In this document: one piece after another, positions 1-7,236 of the stretch
Layout: the number at the start of each line of letters is the position of its first letter
How positions within the stretch are numbered: position 1 is the first letter of the stretch
Assembly: GCA_016199665.1 (NCBI GenBank)
Contig: JACQGG010000003.1
Coordinates: 1-7,885, forward strand
Length of the DNA: 7,885 nt
Direction: 5' to 3'
Origin: Acidobacteriota bacterium
GTDB taxonomy: Bacteria > Acidobacteriota > UBA6911 > JACQSX01
The notes under the pieces: generated by a model
Database searches by the model: none
What the model saw: only the letters and a program-made list of their open reading frames with translations
What the model was told of the DNA's origin: nothing
Program-made: the position numbers and the translations under genes

Positions 1-305
1 GATACCAGGCTTGCGGTCGCCTGCAGTAACTACACGGATGAACCTAAAATGTGGCGGCAGCTTGCCGTTCCTAGGATTCTGAGTGCTACGATGCCTCCCC
101 ACTGTCTGAACTGCAGAATTGCCACAAATGGCGTGAAGGATCGCCCTGAAGCGTGCTACACTCTTCTCACTTGATAAGACAGTCAGCGGAATGATGGGAT
201 AAGTCTCCAATTGGTGTAAGACGTAATAGGTGGGCGACGAGCTCGGCAAGGCAAATACTGTCTATTGAGCGCAAGTTTGTCCGTATCGAAGAACGCCGCC
301 AGTGG

Positions 306-325
306 AGTGAGGCGTCACTTTTTTT
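306..325 (+). terminator. Weak intrinsic-terminator-like hairpin with T-run
   Basis: AGTGA (306-310) and TCACT (315-319) pair around a GGCG loop, and the 3' arm runs directly into seven Ts (319-325). The 5-bp stem is short for a strong Rho-independent terminator. It could end a transcript entering from the left edge or attenuate the leader of the propeller operon. No gene end is visible next to it, so the assignment is tentative. Confidence 0.3.
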
Positions 326-454
326 GTCATCGGCAGGTCAGGAGTGCCTGGACATTATGCGGTGCGAATCGAATCTGACCGCCACCGCAGAGCCTTCGCG
401 CGGCGTAGCCGCAACCCAAGATCTCGTTGTGAACGGCAGTGGATCCGCCCTCAA

Positions 455-479
455 CGCAGAGACGCAGAGATCGCAGAGA
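455..479 (+). repeat. Short tandem CGCAGAGA repeat
   Basis: Three copies of the octamer CGCAGAGA lie at 455-462, 463-470 and 472-479, the last offset by one T. Strings of this kind (CGCAGAGACGCAGAG) recur, to my recollection, in intergenic DNA of several environmental bacterial phyla. Their role is unknown to me. Here the repeat lies about 75 nt upstream of the first propeller gene. Confidence 0.6.
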
Positions 480-541
480 ACAACGCCTCTGCATTGCCTA
501 AAGAGTTAGACCAGAAGTACGGTGTCGGTAACTACGAGTGA

Positions 542-556
542 AAGGAGCTCCTTATG
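542..556 (+). promoter_or_regulatory. Ribosome binding site inside a palindrome, first propeller gene
   Basis: AAGGAGCTCCTT (542-553) is a perfect 12-bp palindrome. It contains the Shine-Dalgarno AGGAG (543-547), six nt before the ATG at 554-556. The strong site supports this start codon. The self-complementary 3' half (CTCCTT) is itself an anti-Shine-Dalgarno sequence, so two mRNAs or a tight local fold could mask the site. That consequence is inference. Confidence 0.7.
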
Positions 557-2626
557 TTTCAGAAGAAAGGCGGCGGTAGTGTAATCGCGACGGCATTGGC
601 GGTGGGGTTGGTCGTCTGGGTTGCGGCTTCCGGCCAGAAGGCCGGAGCGCCCGCCGACCGGCGTCCCTTGGTTTTTGAAAAGGCTCCCATACGAATGATT
701 CAGGATCCGTATCCCACGTTTCACGGGATCGCGATGGACCTGGATCGGAGCGAAGTGATCATGACCGATGACAACACCGGCAGTTTGCTGGTGTATGGGA
801 GCGACTTCCAGCCGACGGAGAGAATTCCGGAGCCCCGGCGAAAAATTGCGGGGCCAAAGACGCATCTGGGGTATGTCTGCACCGTGTCGATTTCCCCTGA
901 ACACAGGGAGATCTTTACAGTCGACAACGACTGGAAGGACAACATGGGCGTCTACCCTCTGGACGGCAACGGGGAAATAGCTCCCGGCCGGGAGCTGAAC
1001 GTTGAACATGGCGCCTGGGGCATTGTCCTGGACCGCAAGCACGAGGAGATTTTCATCACAACCGAGCATGTCAACAAAGTCACCGTCTACCACAGAACGG
1101 CTCATGGCGACGACGATGCAGTGCGCTATATTCAAGGGGACAAGACCGGGCTGGCAGATCCGCACGGGATTTATGTGGATAACGAGAAGGACGAGATTTT
1201 TGTCGCCAACCATGGACACTGGCGCAAGACGGAACCCGGCGAGGGTTACACGCTGCAGATCGGAAAACGGGCCGAACAACCGGGCGGCAGCAGGGGAGGG
1301 GCTCAACCTCTAAGTCCCTCCACCGGAAAGTTTCTGCCTGCATCCATTACCGTTTTTTCCCGGACCGCGTCGGGCAACGTGGCGCCGCTGCGAACGATTG
1401 CAGGGCCGAAAACAAAGCTGAACTGGCCGCTGGGGGTTTATCTGGACACGGCGGGCGGGCATCTGGCGGTAGCGAACTCAGGCGACAATTCGATTCTGTT
1501 TTTTGACCGCAACGCCGACGGCGACGTGGCTCCAGTGCGGGTGCTGAAGGGTCCGGCGACGGGGCTGCAGGGGGTGAGCGGAATCCTCATCGATCCGAGG
1601 CGGGACGAGCTGTGGGTCACCAACTGGAACAGCCACACGGCAACGGTATATCCGCGGATGGCGGAAGGAAACGTGGCCCCGCTGCGGATGATACGGAGCG
1701 CGCCCAAAGGGGCCCCGGTCACCGGGTTTGGAAATCCCGGATCGGTTGCCTTCGATGCCAAGCGGGGAGAGATTCTAGTGCCGAACTGAGTAAGCCATCC
1801 GAGGATTTCGGCTTTCGCCAGGCTGGCGAAAGGAAATGCGGGGGCGATGAGGATTATCGAGGGTCAAAACACTTTGCTGGCGCGGACGGTGCACCAACTG
1901 GCCATCGACAGCGTGCATGACGAGATCGTGGCGCCCAATCCGTTCGCGGAGGCGATCTTGTTCTTCCGGGGCGGGGCCAACGGGGAGGAGGCGCCCATCC
2001 GGATCATTCAGGGACCGAAGACGATGCTGGGGTATTCGGACAACATTGAAGTGGATCCCCAACATAACGAGGTGTTCATGGCCCAGAGCCGCACCAATAC
2101 AGTGCTTGTGTTTGATCGGGAGGCGAAGGGAGACGTCGCGCCGAAGCGGATTTTACATGGTCCGCGGACAAAATTGAACCGGCCCAGGAAGACCGCCGTA
2201 GATCCAGTCAACGATCTTCTGGTGGTCACCAACGGAGGGGAGCCGGAAGGTCTCCTGTTCTTCAAACGCTCCGATAGCGGAGACGTGGAACCGCAAGGTA
2301 TCCTTTCCGGGCCCAAGACGGAAATCTCGCGTGAACATCGGGCGGGCGAGGTAGTCCTTTATCCGGAAGGCAAGAAAATTTTCGTAACCATGTCGAGGCG
2401 CGTGGGGGATCCGCGCGAGGGCAATCGGTTCGCTTCGGTGGCGGTCTGGAACTATGGCGACGTGGGCGATGTCCCGCCTTGGGCCATATTCAAAGGGAGA
2501 CGGGCAGAGCTGAAAGGAAGCATGATGGGAATTGCTCTGAACCCGAAGGCCCAAGAGCTCATGGTGGCTCACAGCTACAATCCTCCCTCTTTGCTCGTCT
2601 ACCACGTGCCCGAGCTTCTCAAGTGA
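554..2626 (+). CDS. Exported twelve-blade NHL-like beta-propeller selenoprotein (paralogue 1, Sec412)
   Basis: The reading frame runs 690 aa if TGA 1787-1789 is decoded as selenocysteine; a strict reading stops after 411 aa. An N-terminal signal peptide is visible: KK near residues 4-5, then a hydrophobic stretch at about 9-26. About twelve ~50-residue repeats follow, of the type G-x3-D-x5-E-(I/L)-x-V-x-N ... (V/L)-x-V-(F/Y) ... G-(D/N)-x-A-P-(I/L)-R-x-I-x-G-P-K-T-x-L. This is typical of NHL/YVTN-like propellers and suggests two six-bladed rings. Blade 4 carries a ~35-aa insertion shared with paralogue 2. Sec412 lies in blade 7, in the loop after EILVPN, and is followed without a break by VSHPRISAFAR and five more blades. 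Cys109 (YVCTV) is the only Cys, and an equivalent Cys exists in paralogue 2. Conserved His residues occur in blades 3, 4 and 8. The substrate is unknown; a redox role through Sec is inferred. The start is supported by a strong Shine-Dalgarno site. The alternative reading, two separate genes or a pseudogene, fits less well because the second half has no conserved start codon. Confidence 0.88.
1812..1832 (+). promoter_or_regulatory. Bacterial SECIS-like hairpin of paralogue 1
   Basis: CTTTCGCC (1812-1819) pairs perfectly with GGCGAAAG (1825-1832) around AGGCT. A further A-U pair (1820/1824) can close the loop to GGC. The first loop G (1821) is 31 nt after the TGA ending at 1789. Published bacterial SECIS models, as I recall them, need a stem of several bp, a 3-14-nt loop with a G in its first two positions, and 16-37 nt from UGA to loop; all are met. 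The E. coli fdhF element also has an AGGU-type apical loop. The hairpin lies inside the coding frame, as expected for SelB-dependent Sec insertion. Confidence 0.85.
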
Positions 2627-2659
2627 GACTCCGGAACCTTTTGACAACCGGCCGGCGCT

Positions 2660-2686
2660 GAGGAATTATTTGAGGAATTTCTTATG
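2660..2686 (+). promoter_or_regulatory. Duplicated Shine-Dalgarno site before the second propeller gene
   Basis: TGAGGAATT occurs twice, at 2660-2668 and 2671-2679. The second copy puts GAGG (2672-2675) eight nt before the ATG at 2684, a good spacing that fixes the start. The first copy is too far away for normal initiation at this ATG. The 57-nt intergenic gap shows no terminator, so the two propeller genes are probably co-transcribed. Confidence 0.6.
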
Positions 2687-4789
2687 ATTGAATACTCGCG
2701 AAACTTACGCTCTGCTCTCCCCACTTCTCGGTTGACGCTATTTCTGATTGCCGGGTTGATTTCTCTGATCGCCGATTCCGCTCCTTTTTCTTGCGTGAAG
2801 GTGAGGGCTCAAGCGGCAGCGGAGTCGGCGACGCCGCCGGCAAAAAGGGCGCCACTTCGGGTTATTCGAGATCGTTACTCGGCCTTGAGTTCGGTTGCGG
2901 TGGATCTGGAACGAAACGAAGTCGTGGGAACTGATGAGAACCTCTTTCAGATTGTCGTCTATGAGCGCCTGGCCGACACGCCTCGTACCGCCGCCATGAC
3001 CGAACCGAAGAGGGTCATTGGAGGGCTGAAAACGCGGATTGAATTCCAGTGCGGTGTGTACATTGATCCCGCATCCGGGGATATCTATTCCGTCAACAAC
3101 GACACGGTGGACAAGCTGGTCATCTTTTCCCGTCAGGCCAAGGGAGATGTCCCGCCGGACCGATTTCTGGAAACTCCCCACGGGACCTTCGGGATCGCCG
3201 TCGATGAGGAAAAAGAGGAGCTGTTCTTAACCGTGCAGCACGATAACGCCGTAGTCGTTTACCGCAAGACGGCTTCCGGAAAGGATGCCCCGATTCGGCT
3301 GCTTCAAGGAGGCCGGACGGGACTGGCCGACCCTCATGGGATCGCGATCGATACGAAGAACCGGCTGATGTTTGTGGCCAACCACGGCAGCGTCCATTCG
3401 AAAATGGCGGACCCGCGGTTGGAGGGGATCTCTTCCTTGCAGATTAAGGCCAACTGGCCGCTGAACGAGGGAGCGCCCGGCTCGGGACGGATCTTGCCGC
3501 CGTCCATTACCGTCTATCCATTGGATGCAAGCGGGGACGCGATCCCTTTACGGGTCATTCAAGGTCCGAAAGCGCAGTTGAACTGGCCGGCCGGCCTGGC
3601 GGTGGATCCGGAGCGTGGGGAGCTGTATGTGGCCAACGATATGAGCGACGCTGTCTTGGTGTTCCGGGAGACGGATGGGGGCGACGCCGCTCCGCTTCGA
3701 GCGCTCAGGGGACCGAAGACAGGAATCAAGAATCCGACCGGGGTCTTTTTGGACAAGAAGAACGGCGAACTTTGGATCGCCAGCTTCGGAAATCATACGC
3801 TGACGGTGTATCCTCCAACGGCCCAAGGAGACACGGCGCCGTTGCGCGCCATCCGGAGCGCGCCTTCAGAGGCGCCGTCATTAATGATCGGAAATCCCGG
3901 GGCGGTCGCTTATGACCAGAAGCGGGAAGAGATTTTGGTGCCCAATTGAGTGGCCCACCCGCAGATAGCGGCTTTTGCCAGGTCGGCAGAAGGCAATGCT
4001 CGGGCAACGCGCAAGATCGAAGGACAAGGCACGCTGCTGTGCCGGACCATGCACGCGATCGCCTATGACGAAATTCATGACGAGATCGTAGTGCCGCAGC
4101 CCTTTGGGCAGGCGGTGCTGACTTTTCGAGGAAGCGCCCGGGGCGAAGAGGCGCCGATTCGGGTCATTCAAGGGCCCAAGACGCGATTGCAGAATACGGC
4201 GGTTCTGACTCTGGACGCCGTCAACAACGAGCTGTTCGTAGTGGAGCGAGATGGAGTTTTGGTGTTTCCACGTGAAGGCAACGGGGATATCGCTCCCAGA
4301 CGCATCCTCAATCCTGGTGTGGATCTCAGTGCCGGCGGCGGAATTGCAGTGGACCCGGTCCACGATCTGTTGATCCTTACCGGGTCGGAGCCGGGAGCGA
4401 ACAGAGGCGAAGCCGGCAGCGCAGCCGGCAGGGATGGCCTGCTCGTCTATAACCGAACCGACCAGGGGAAGGTTCGGCCGCGGGCCTTTATTGGGGGCCC
4501 CAAAAGCGGGATCACCAATATTACTCGAGTTCAGGTCTATCCTCCGCGAGGCTGGATCATCGCCAACATTAGCGGGCAACTCGGCGAGCTGGCTTCGGAA
4601 GGCGCTTTTGTCGGTGTATGGAGCATCACGGACAAAGGAGATGTTCCTCCCCGCTGGACGATCGGGGGACCGAAAGGAACTCTGAAAAAGCCCCGAGGAT
4701 TGGCGTTAGATCCGAAAAACAAGACCTTGATTGTTTCCGACAAGCGGCTCAACGCAGTGCTGACCTTTGCGTTCCCGGAGATCTTTTGA
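2684..4789 (+). CDS. Exported twelve-blade NHL-like beta-propeller selenoprotein (paralogue 2, Sec422)
   Basis: The frame gives 701 aa if TGA 3947-3949 is selenocysteine, and only 421 aa otherwise. A basic N-terminus is followed by a hydrophobic segment (about 17-33) and a plausible signal peptidase I site, RAQA|AAES, near residue 44. Twelve NHL-like blades align along their length with paralogue 1, including the blade-4 insertion and the run EILVPN-U-VAHPQIAAFAR in blade 7. Of 19 residues before Sec 15 are identical to paralogue 1, and 21 of the 30 after it. Cys123 (FQCGV) aligns with Cys109 of paralogue 1. Cys453 (TLLC) is unique to this copy, and Cys37 would be removed with the signal peptide. 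Blade 10 has a ~12-aa insertion built on an AGCCGGCAG direct repeat. The gene lies 57 nt after paralogue 1 in a likely operon. Function beyond an extracytoplasmic, possibly redox-active propeller is unknown. A Trp suppressor or stop-codon readthrough would be the alternatives to Sec. Confidence 0.88.
3972..3992 (+). promoter_or_regulatory. Bacterial SECIS-like hairpin of paralogue 2
   Basis: CTTTTGCC (3972-3979) pairs with GGCAGAAG (3985-3992), eight pairs including one U-G wobble (3975/3989), around the loop AGGTC. The stem begins 22 nt after the TGA ending at 3949, the same spacing as in paralogue 1. Compared with that copy, one C-G pair has become U-A through synonymous changes in both codons (TTC/TTT and GCG/GCA), while the loop AGG is kept. 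Position, loop and pairing fit a SelB-recognised element within the coding sequence. Confidence 0.85.
4411..4431 (+). repeat. Direct repeat AGCCGGCAG inside paralogue 2
   Basis: AGCCGGCAG occurs at 4411-4419 and 4423-4431, a 12-nt period that keeps the frame. It encodes a small Gly/Ala/Ser-rich loop in blade 10 that paralogue 1 lacks. The GCCGGC cores are self-complementary, so the RNA could also form a small hairpin. This looks like a slippage-type loop expansion between strands of the propeller. Confidence 0.5.
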
Positions 4790-4853
4790 GATGTCGTCGC
4801 GAGCCATCCGCCGGCAGAGCCTGGGGTAAGGAGCCACGGGGGAATTTTGGGGG

Positions 4854-4983
4854 AATTTCGGGGACAGTCTACTCATTTCCCCGAATCCCGAAGCAGCGAA
4901 TAGCATGCACAGAACATTCACTACTCTCAGGAAGATCACTACTACCAGTGAAATTGGGAAATGAGTAGACTGTCCCCGAAATT
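4854..4983. mobile_element. 130-bp MITE/REP-like element with perfect 28-bp terminal inverted repeats
   Basis: The arm at 4854-4881 is the exact reverse complement of 4956-4983 and contains GGGGACAGTCTACTCATTTC. The interior (4882-4955) has no coding capacity, and holds a small TCACT/AGTGA hairpin at 4936-4951. From memory, GGGGACAGTCTACT-like termini are widespread in environmental genomes, often next to REP-associated or IS200-type Y1 transposases, so a non-autonomous relative is the likeliest identity. No transposase is present. A second partial unit, GGGGGAATTT at 4838-4847 and again 4849-4858, abuts the left end. The element fills the gap between two convergent genes and, as a long hairpin, could end transcription from both sides. 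Confidence 0.65.
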
Positions 4984-5012
4984 GGAGGCTGCGCAGCGGT
5001 GATGAAATTAAC

Positions 5013-6890
5013 TCAGGGTGCGGGCACGTCGACGGCAGGCAGATAAATGCGAAAGGTCGTGCCCCGACCCACCTGGCTGTCAACCGTGATGTGTCCGCTG
5101 TTCCGGCTCACGATTCCATGCACGATGGAAAGACCGAGGCCGGTCCCCTTTTGCCCCTTGGTCGTGAAAAAGGGTTCGAAAAGGTGCTCTTGAACCTCTG
5201 GACTCATGCCGGTCCCGGTGTCGGTTAAAGACAGGACCCGGTACGATCCGGGGCCGATCTCACCATACCGATGCTTGAGCGTTGCCGGCAGACGCAGGCT
5301 GGAAGTTTCGATGAGGATCTTCCCCCCGTTGGGCATCGCGTCCCTGGCATTGATCGCCAGATTGATCAAGATCTGTTCCATCTCCCTCGGGTCGACGCGG
5401 ACCCTCTCGTCGTCCGGCCCCGGATTGATGGCTAACTCGACGCGGCCGCCGACCGTGGCCCGAAGCAGCCTCTCCATTCCGCCTGCAATGCCGTTGAGTT
5501 TCACGACTTCGCGCTGGCTTTCTTGTTCTCGACTGAACGTCAGCAACCTGCGGCTGAGTTCGGACGCGCGCGCGACCGCCCCCCTGATTTCCTGAAGCCC
5601 CTTCTGCGCTCGGTTTTCAGCCGGGATATCATCCATGGCAAGACGGGCGGTTCCTTCCACGACTGTCAACAGATTGTTGTATTCGTGAACCACTCCGGCG
5701 GTGAGCTTGCTCAGAGCCTCCATCTTGTCCAGGTGGCGCAGTCTCACCTCCGTCTGCCTGCGCTCGCTGATATCGCGAAGAAAGGCGATGAGGCGGTCGT
5801 TTGCAACATCCAGAACCCGAACGCTGACGTCTAGATCCACAATACTGCCGTCCTTGCGCCGGTGGCGGGTCTCAAAGCGGTCCACGCCGGATTGGCTCAC
5901 GGACCGGATGTGCGCAGAAACCTCATCGGCCGTCTCTTGCGCCTCGAGGTCGGCGATGTTCATGGCGAGCAGTTCTTGACGGCTGTATCCGCTGAGCCGG
6001 CAATAAGCGTCGTTGACCTCCAGAAGCCTCCCCGAGCCGTCAATGACCCAGTACCCGTCGATCGAGGTTTGTACTGTCAATTGATGCAGCTTTGCGGCCG
6101 CCGACTCAAACCGGCTCGCGTAATCCCTGACCCGAGCAACCATGCTGTTGAATGACTGCGCCAGGTCCCCGATTTCCTTCGGACCCTGGACCTCGACGTC
6201 TTCAACCAGCGTTTTCCCGCTGCTGCGCTGCATCCCTTCGCGCAGGCGAACCAGGGGCCGAAGCAGGTACCGTGTCATAAGCAGGGCCACAAGGGCCGCC
6301 AGTATGAGGGCGACCCCGGCGGCCAGAAGCATTCGGCGCTGAATTCGAACGGTCTCCCGATCGGAGACATTACGCGCCTGCTCGGCCCGCAGCGAGAGAC
6401 GATCCAGCATCTGAGAGATCAAGACATCGATCTGCTCAAGCGTCCCTGTAGCCTGGGCGCTCCATGCGGCCCAGGTCTCCGGCCGGGTTTTTGGGGAAGC
6501 CAGCAGTGGCTCCAATGTCTGCGCTGTCCGGGCGACAATCGGTTCAATCTGGCGCACTTTTGCCCGTTGTGCCTCGCCATGACAAGAGGCAGAGGCACAG
6601 CTTTGCAAGGTGTTTTGCAGACCGGCCAGGTGGTCGCGAACCTGGGGGCCCATCGAGAAATCTTTGGAAACCTGCTGCGTGGAAAGAAGAAGGGATTTCA
6701 TATCGTGCGCCAAGGCGTCGATCGCCTTATGCCCGCGGCTGATCAGTGCCGACTCCGCGTTCAACCGGGAGACCTCGGACAGAGCCATCGAGCCAGTCAC
6801 CCAGACACCCAGGATCCCGGCACTGGCTACCAGAAAAGCCGCCCCGCCTAACTGGACCAGAAGGGTGTTGATCAGAGCAGACCCTTTCAT
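5013..6890 (-). CDS. Membrane sensor histidine kinase with periplasmic CX4CH haem-c-type motif, HAMP and PAS
   Basis: This 625-aa protein is a hybrid-free sensor kinase. A first membrane segment (about residues 6-33) precedes a periplasmic helical sensor region. A second segment (about 188-206) is followed by HAMP (about 207-260), a PAS domain (about 268-378, ending LRDISERR) and the kinase core. The phospho-acceptor box is VVHEYNNLL (His402), the N-box is NLAINARDAMPNGG, the G1 box is DTGTGM (Asp557), the F-box is FEPFFTTKG and the G2 box is GTGLGLSIVHG. All catalytic motifs are intact. In the sensor region CASASCH (Cys98, Cys103, His104) is a CX4CH pattern, known in some c-type cytochromes for covalent haem attachment, so a haem-based redox or gas sensor is inferred. 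The HEYNNLL H-box resembles that of NtrB-like kinases that pair with NtrC-type regulators. The ATG at 6890 has GAGGG about nine nt upstream. A receiver fragment lies 117 nt upstream on the same strand. Confidence 0.93.
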   Translation of the reverse strand: MKGSALINTLLVQLGGAAFLVASAGILGVWVTGSMALSEVSRLNAESALISRGHKAIDALAHDMKSLLLSTQQVSKDFSMGPQVRDHLAGLQNTLQSCASASCHGEAQRAKVRQIEPIVARTAQTLEPLLASPKTRPETWAAWSAQATGTLEQIDVLISQMLDRLSLRAEQARNVSDRETVRIQRRMLLAAGVALILAALVALLMTRYLLRPLVRLREGMQRSSGKTLVEDVEVQGPKEIGDLAQSFNSMVARVRDYASRFESAAAKLHQLTVQTSIDGYWVIDGSGRLLEVNDAYCRLSGYSRQELLAMNIADLEAQETADEVSAHIRSVSQSGVDRFETRHRRKDGSIVDLDVSVRVLDVANDRLIAFLRDISERRQTEVRLRHLDKMEALSKLTAGVVHEYNNLLTVVEGTARLAMDDIPAENRAQKGLQEIRGAVARASELSRRLLTFSREQESQREVVKLNGIAGGMERLLRATVGGRVELAINPGPDDERVRVDPREMEQILINLAINARDAMPNGGKILIETSSLRLPATLKHRYGEIGPGSYRVLSLTDTGTGMSPEVQEHLFEPFFTTKGQKGTGLGLSIVHGIVSRNSGHITVDSQVGRGTTFRIYLPAVDVPAP

Positions 6891-7007
6891 TTGATCGCCC
6901 TCTGTCTCAAATCCGAATTTCCGTTTTCATTCATTGCTCGCGACCCCCTATGCTTAAGCGTATTCTCAGCCCTGACGAACTTGGCCAGTGTTTCTTGCCC
7001 CAAGAAA

Positions 7008-7196
7008 TTAATCGCTGATTTCCGGCACCTTCAGGTCGGTCGCTACAAGATCGACCTTCTCGTCTTTGAGGCGTTCAAGGGCTTGCCTGCCGGAGGCCAC
7101 AGGCTTCGCATGATAGCCAAACTCCTGAACGTGGTAGGTGAGGACACGCAGGAAGTTCCGGTCCTCGTCCACCAACAGAATATTTGCCGCCTTCAT
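7008..7196 (-). pseudogene. Truncated response-regulator receiver domain
   Basis: Starting at the ATG at 7196, the 62-aa product begins ILLVDEDRNFLRVL and reaches VDLVATDLKVPEISD before a TAA at 7008. It has the acidic pocket (DED) and the phospho-acceptor Asp in ATDLKVP. It lacks the rest of the receiver (Thr/Ser, Lys-Pro and the last strands and helices) and any output domain. The sequence resembles receivers of NtrC-type regulators. An in-frame start further upstream (7328) exists, but the added residues are not receiver-like, and AGAAAGGGG just before 7196 is a fair ribosome site. A different frame (+1, from 7012) stays open for 41 codons and ends in an ATGA overlap with the kinase start, so a frameshift or decayed junction is possible. 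It may be non-functional or act as a stub phosphate sink. Confidence 0.7.
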
Positions 7197-7236
7197 CTGC
7201 CCCTTTCTAAAACGACCGCCACCGGTCTGCCGCGAG

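Larger units (their letters stand above)
1..553. other. Non-coding leader region upstream of the selenoprotein operon
   Basis: No convincing gene is visible. The short open frames here have no recognisable domain, no good Shine-Dalgarno site and unnatural composition. The stretch holds a small hairpin (CGCA-type arms near 55-67), a weak terminator-like hairpin plus T-run near 306-325, and a tandem CGCAGAGA repeat at 455-479. It presumably also contains the promoter of the downstream operon, but I could not identify a clean -35/-10 pair. One loose TTGATA near 171 has no good partner. Confidence 0.5.

Noticed and set aside
455..479. CRISPR-like repeats
   Set aside because: The units are 8 nt and contiguous, with no spacers.
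506..1306. Long minus-strand open frames within the propeller genes (e.g. 506-1306, 2153-2647, 3881-4579)
   Set aside because: They are antisense shadows of GC-rich repeat coding sequence and contain no recognisable domain.
1847..2626. Downstream halves (1847-2626 and 3950-4789) as independent genes
   Set aside because: They begin in the middle of blade 7. The ATG at 1847 aligns with ACG in the other copy, and neither copy has a conserved start with a good ribosome site. Homology is continuous across the TGA, so one recoded frame fits better.
2684..2800. Lipoprotein signal in paralogue 2 (Cys37)
   Set aside because: The residues before Cys37 (PFS) do not form a lipobox, and a signal peptidase I site near residue 44 fits better.
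1787..3949. UGA read as tryptophan (alternative code or suppressor)
   Set aside because: TGA also ends both propeller genes and the kinase, and Trp is encoded by TGG throughout. Blade 6 of copy 1 does have Trp at the equivalent site, so it is not impossible, but the hairpins favour Sec.
554..4789. Both propeller genes as pseudogenes with nonsense mutations
   Set aside because: The stop is at the same codon in both diverged copies, the downstream frames are fully open, differences there include many synonymous changes, and a covarying hairpin follows each TGA.
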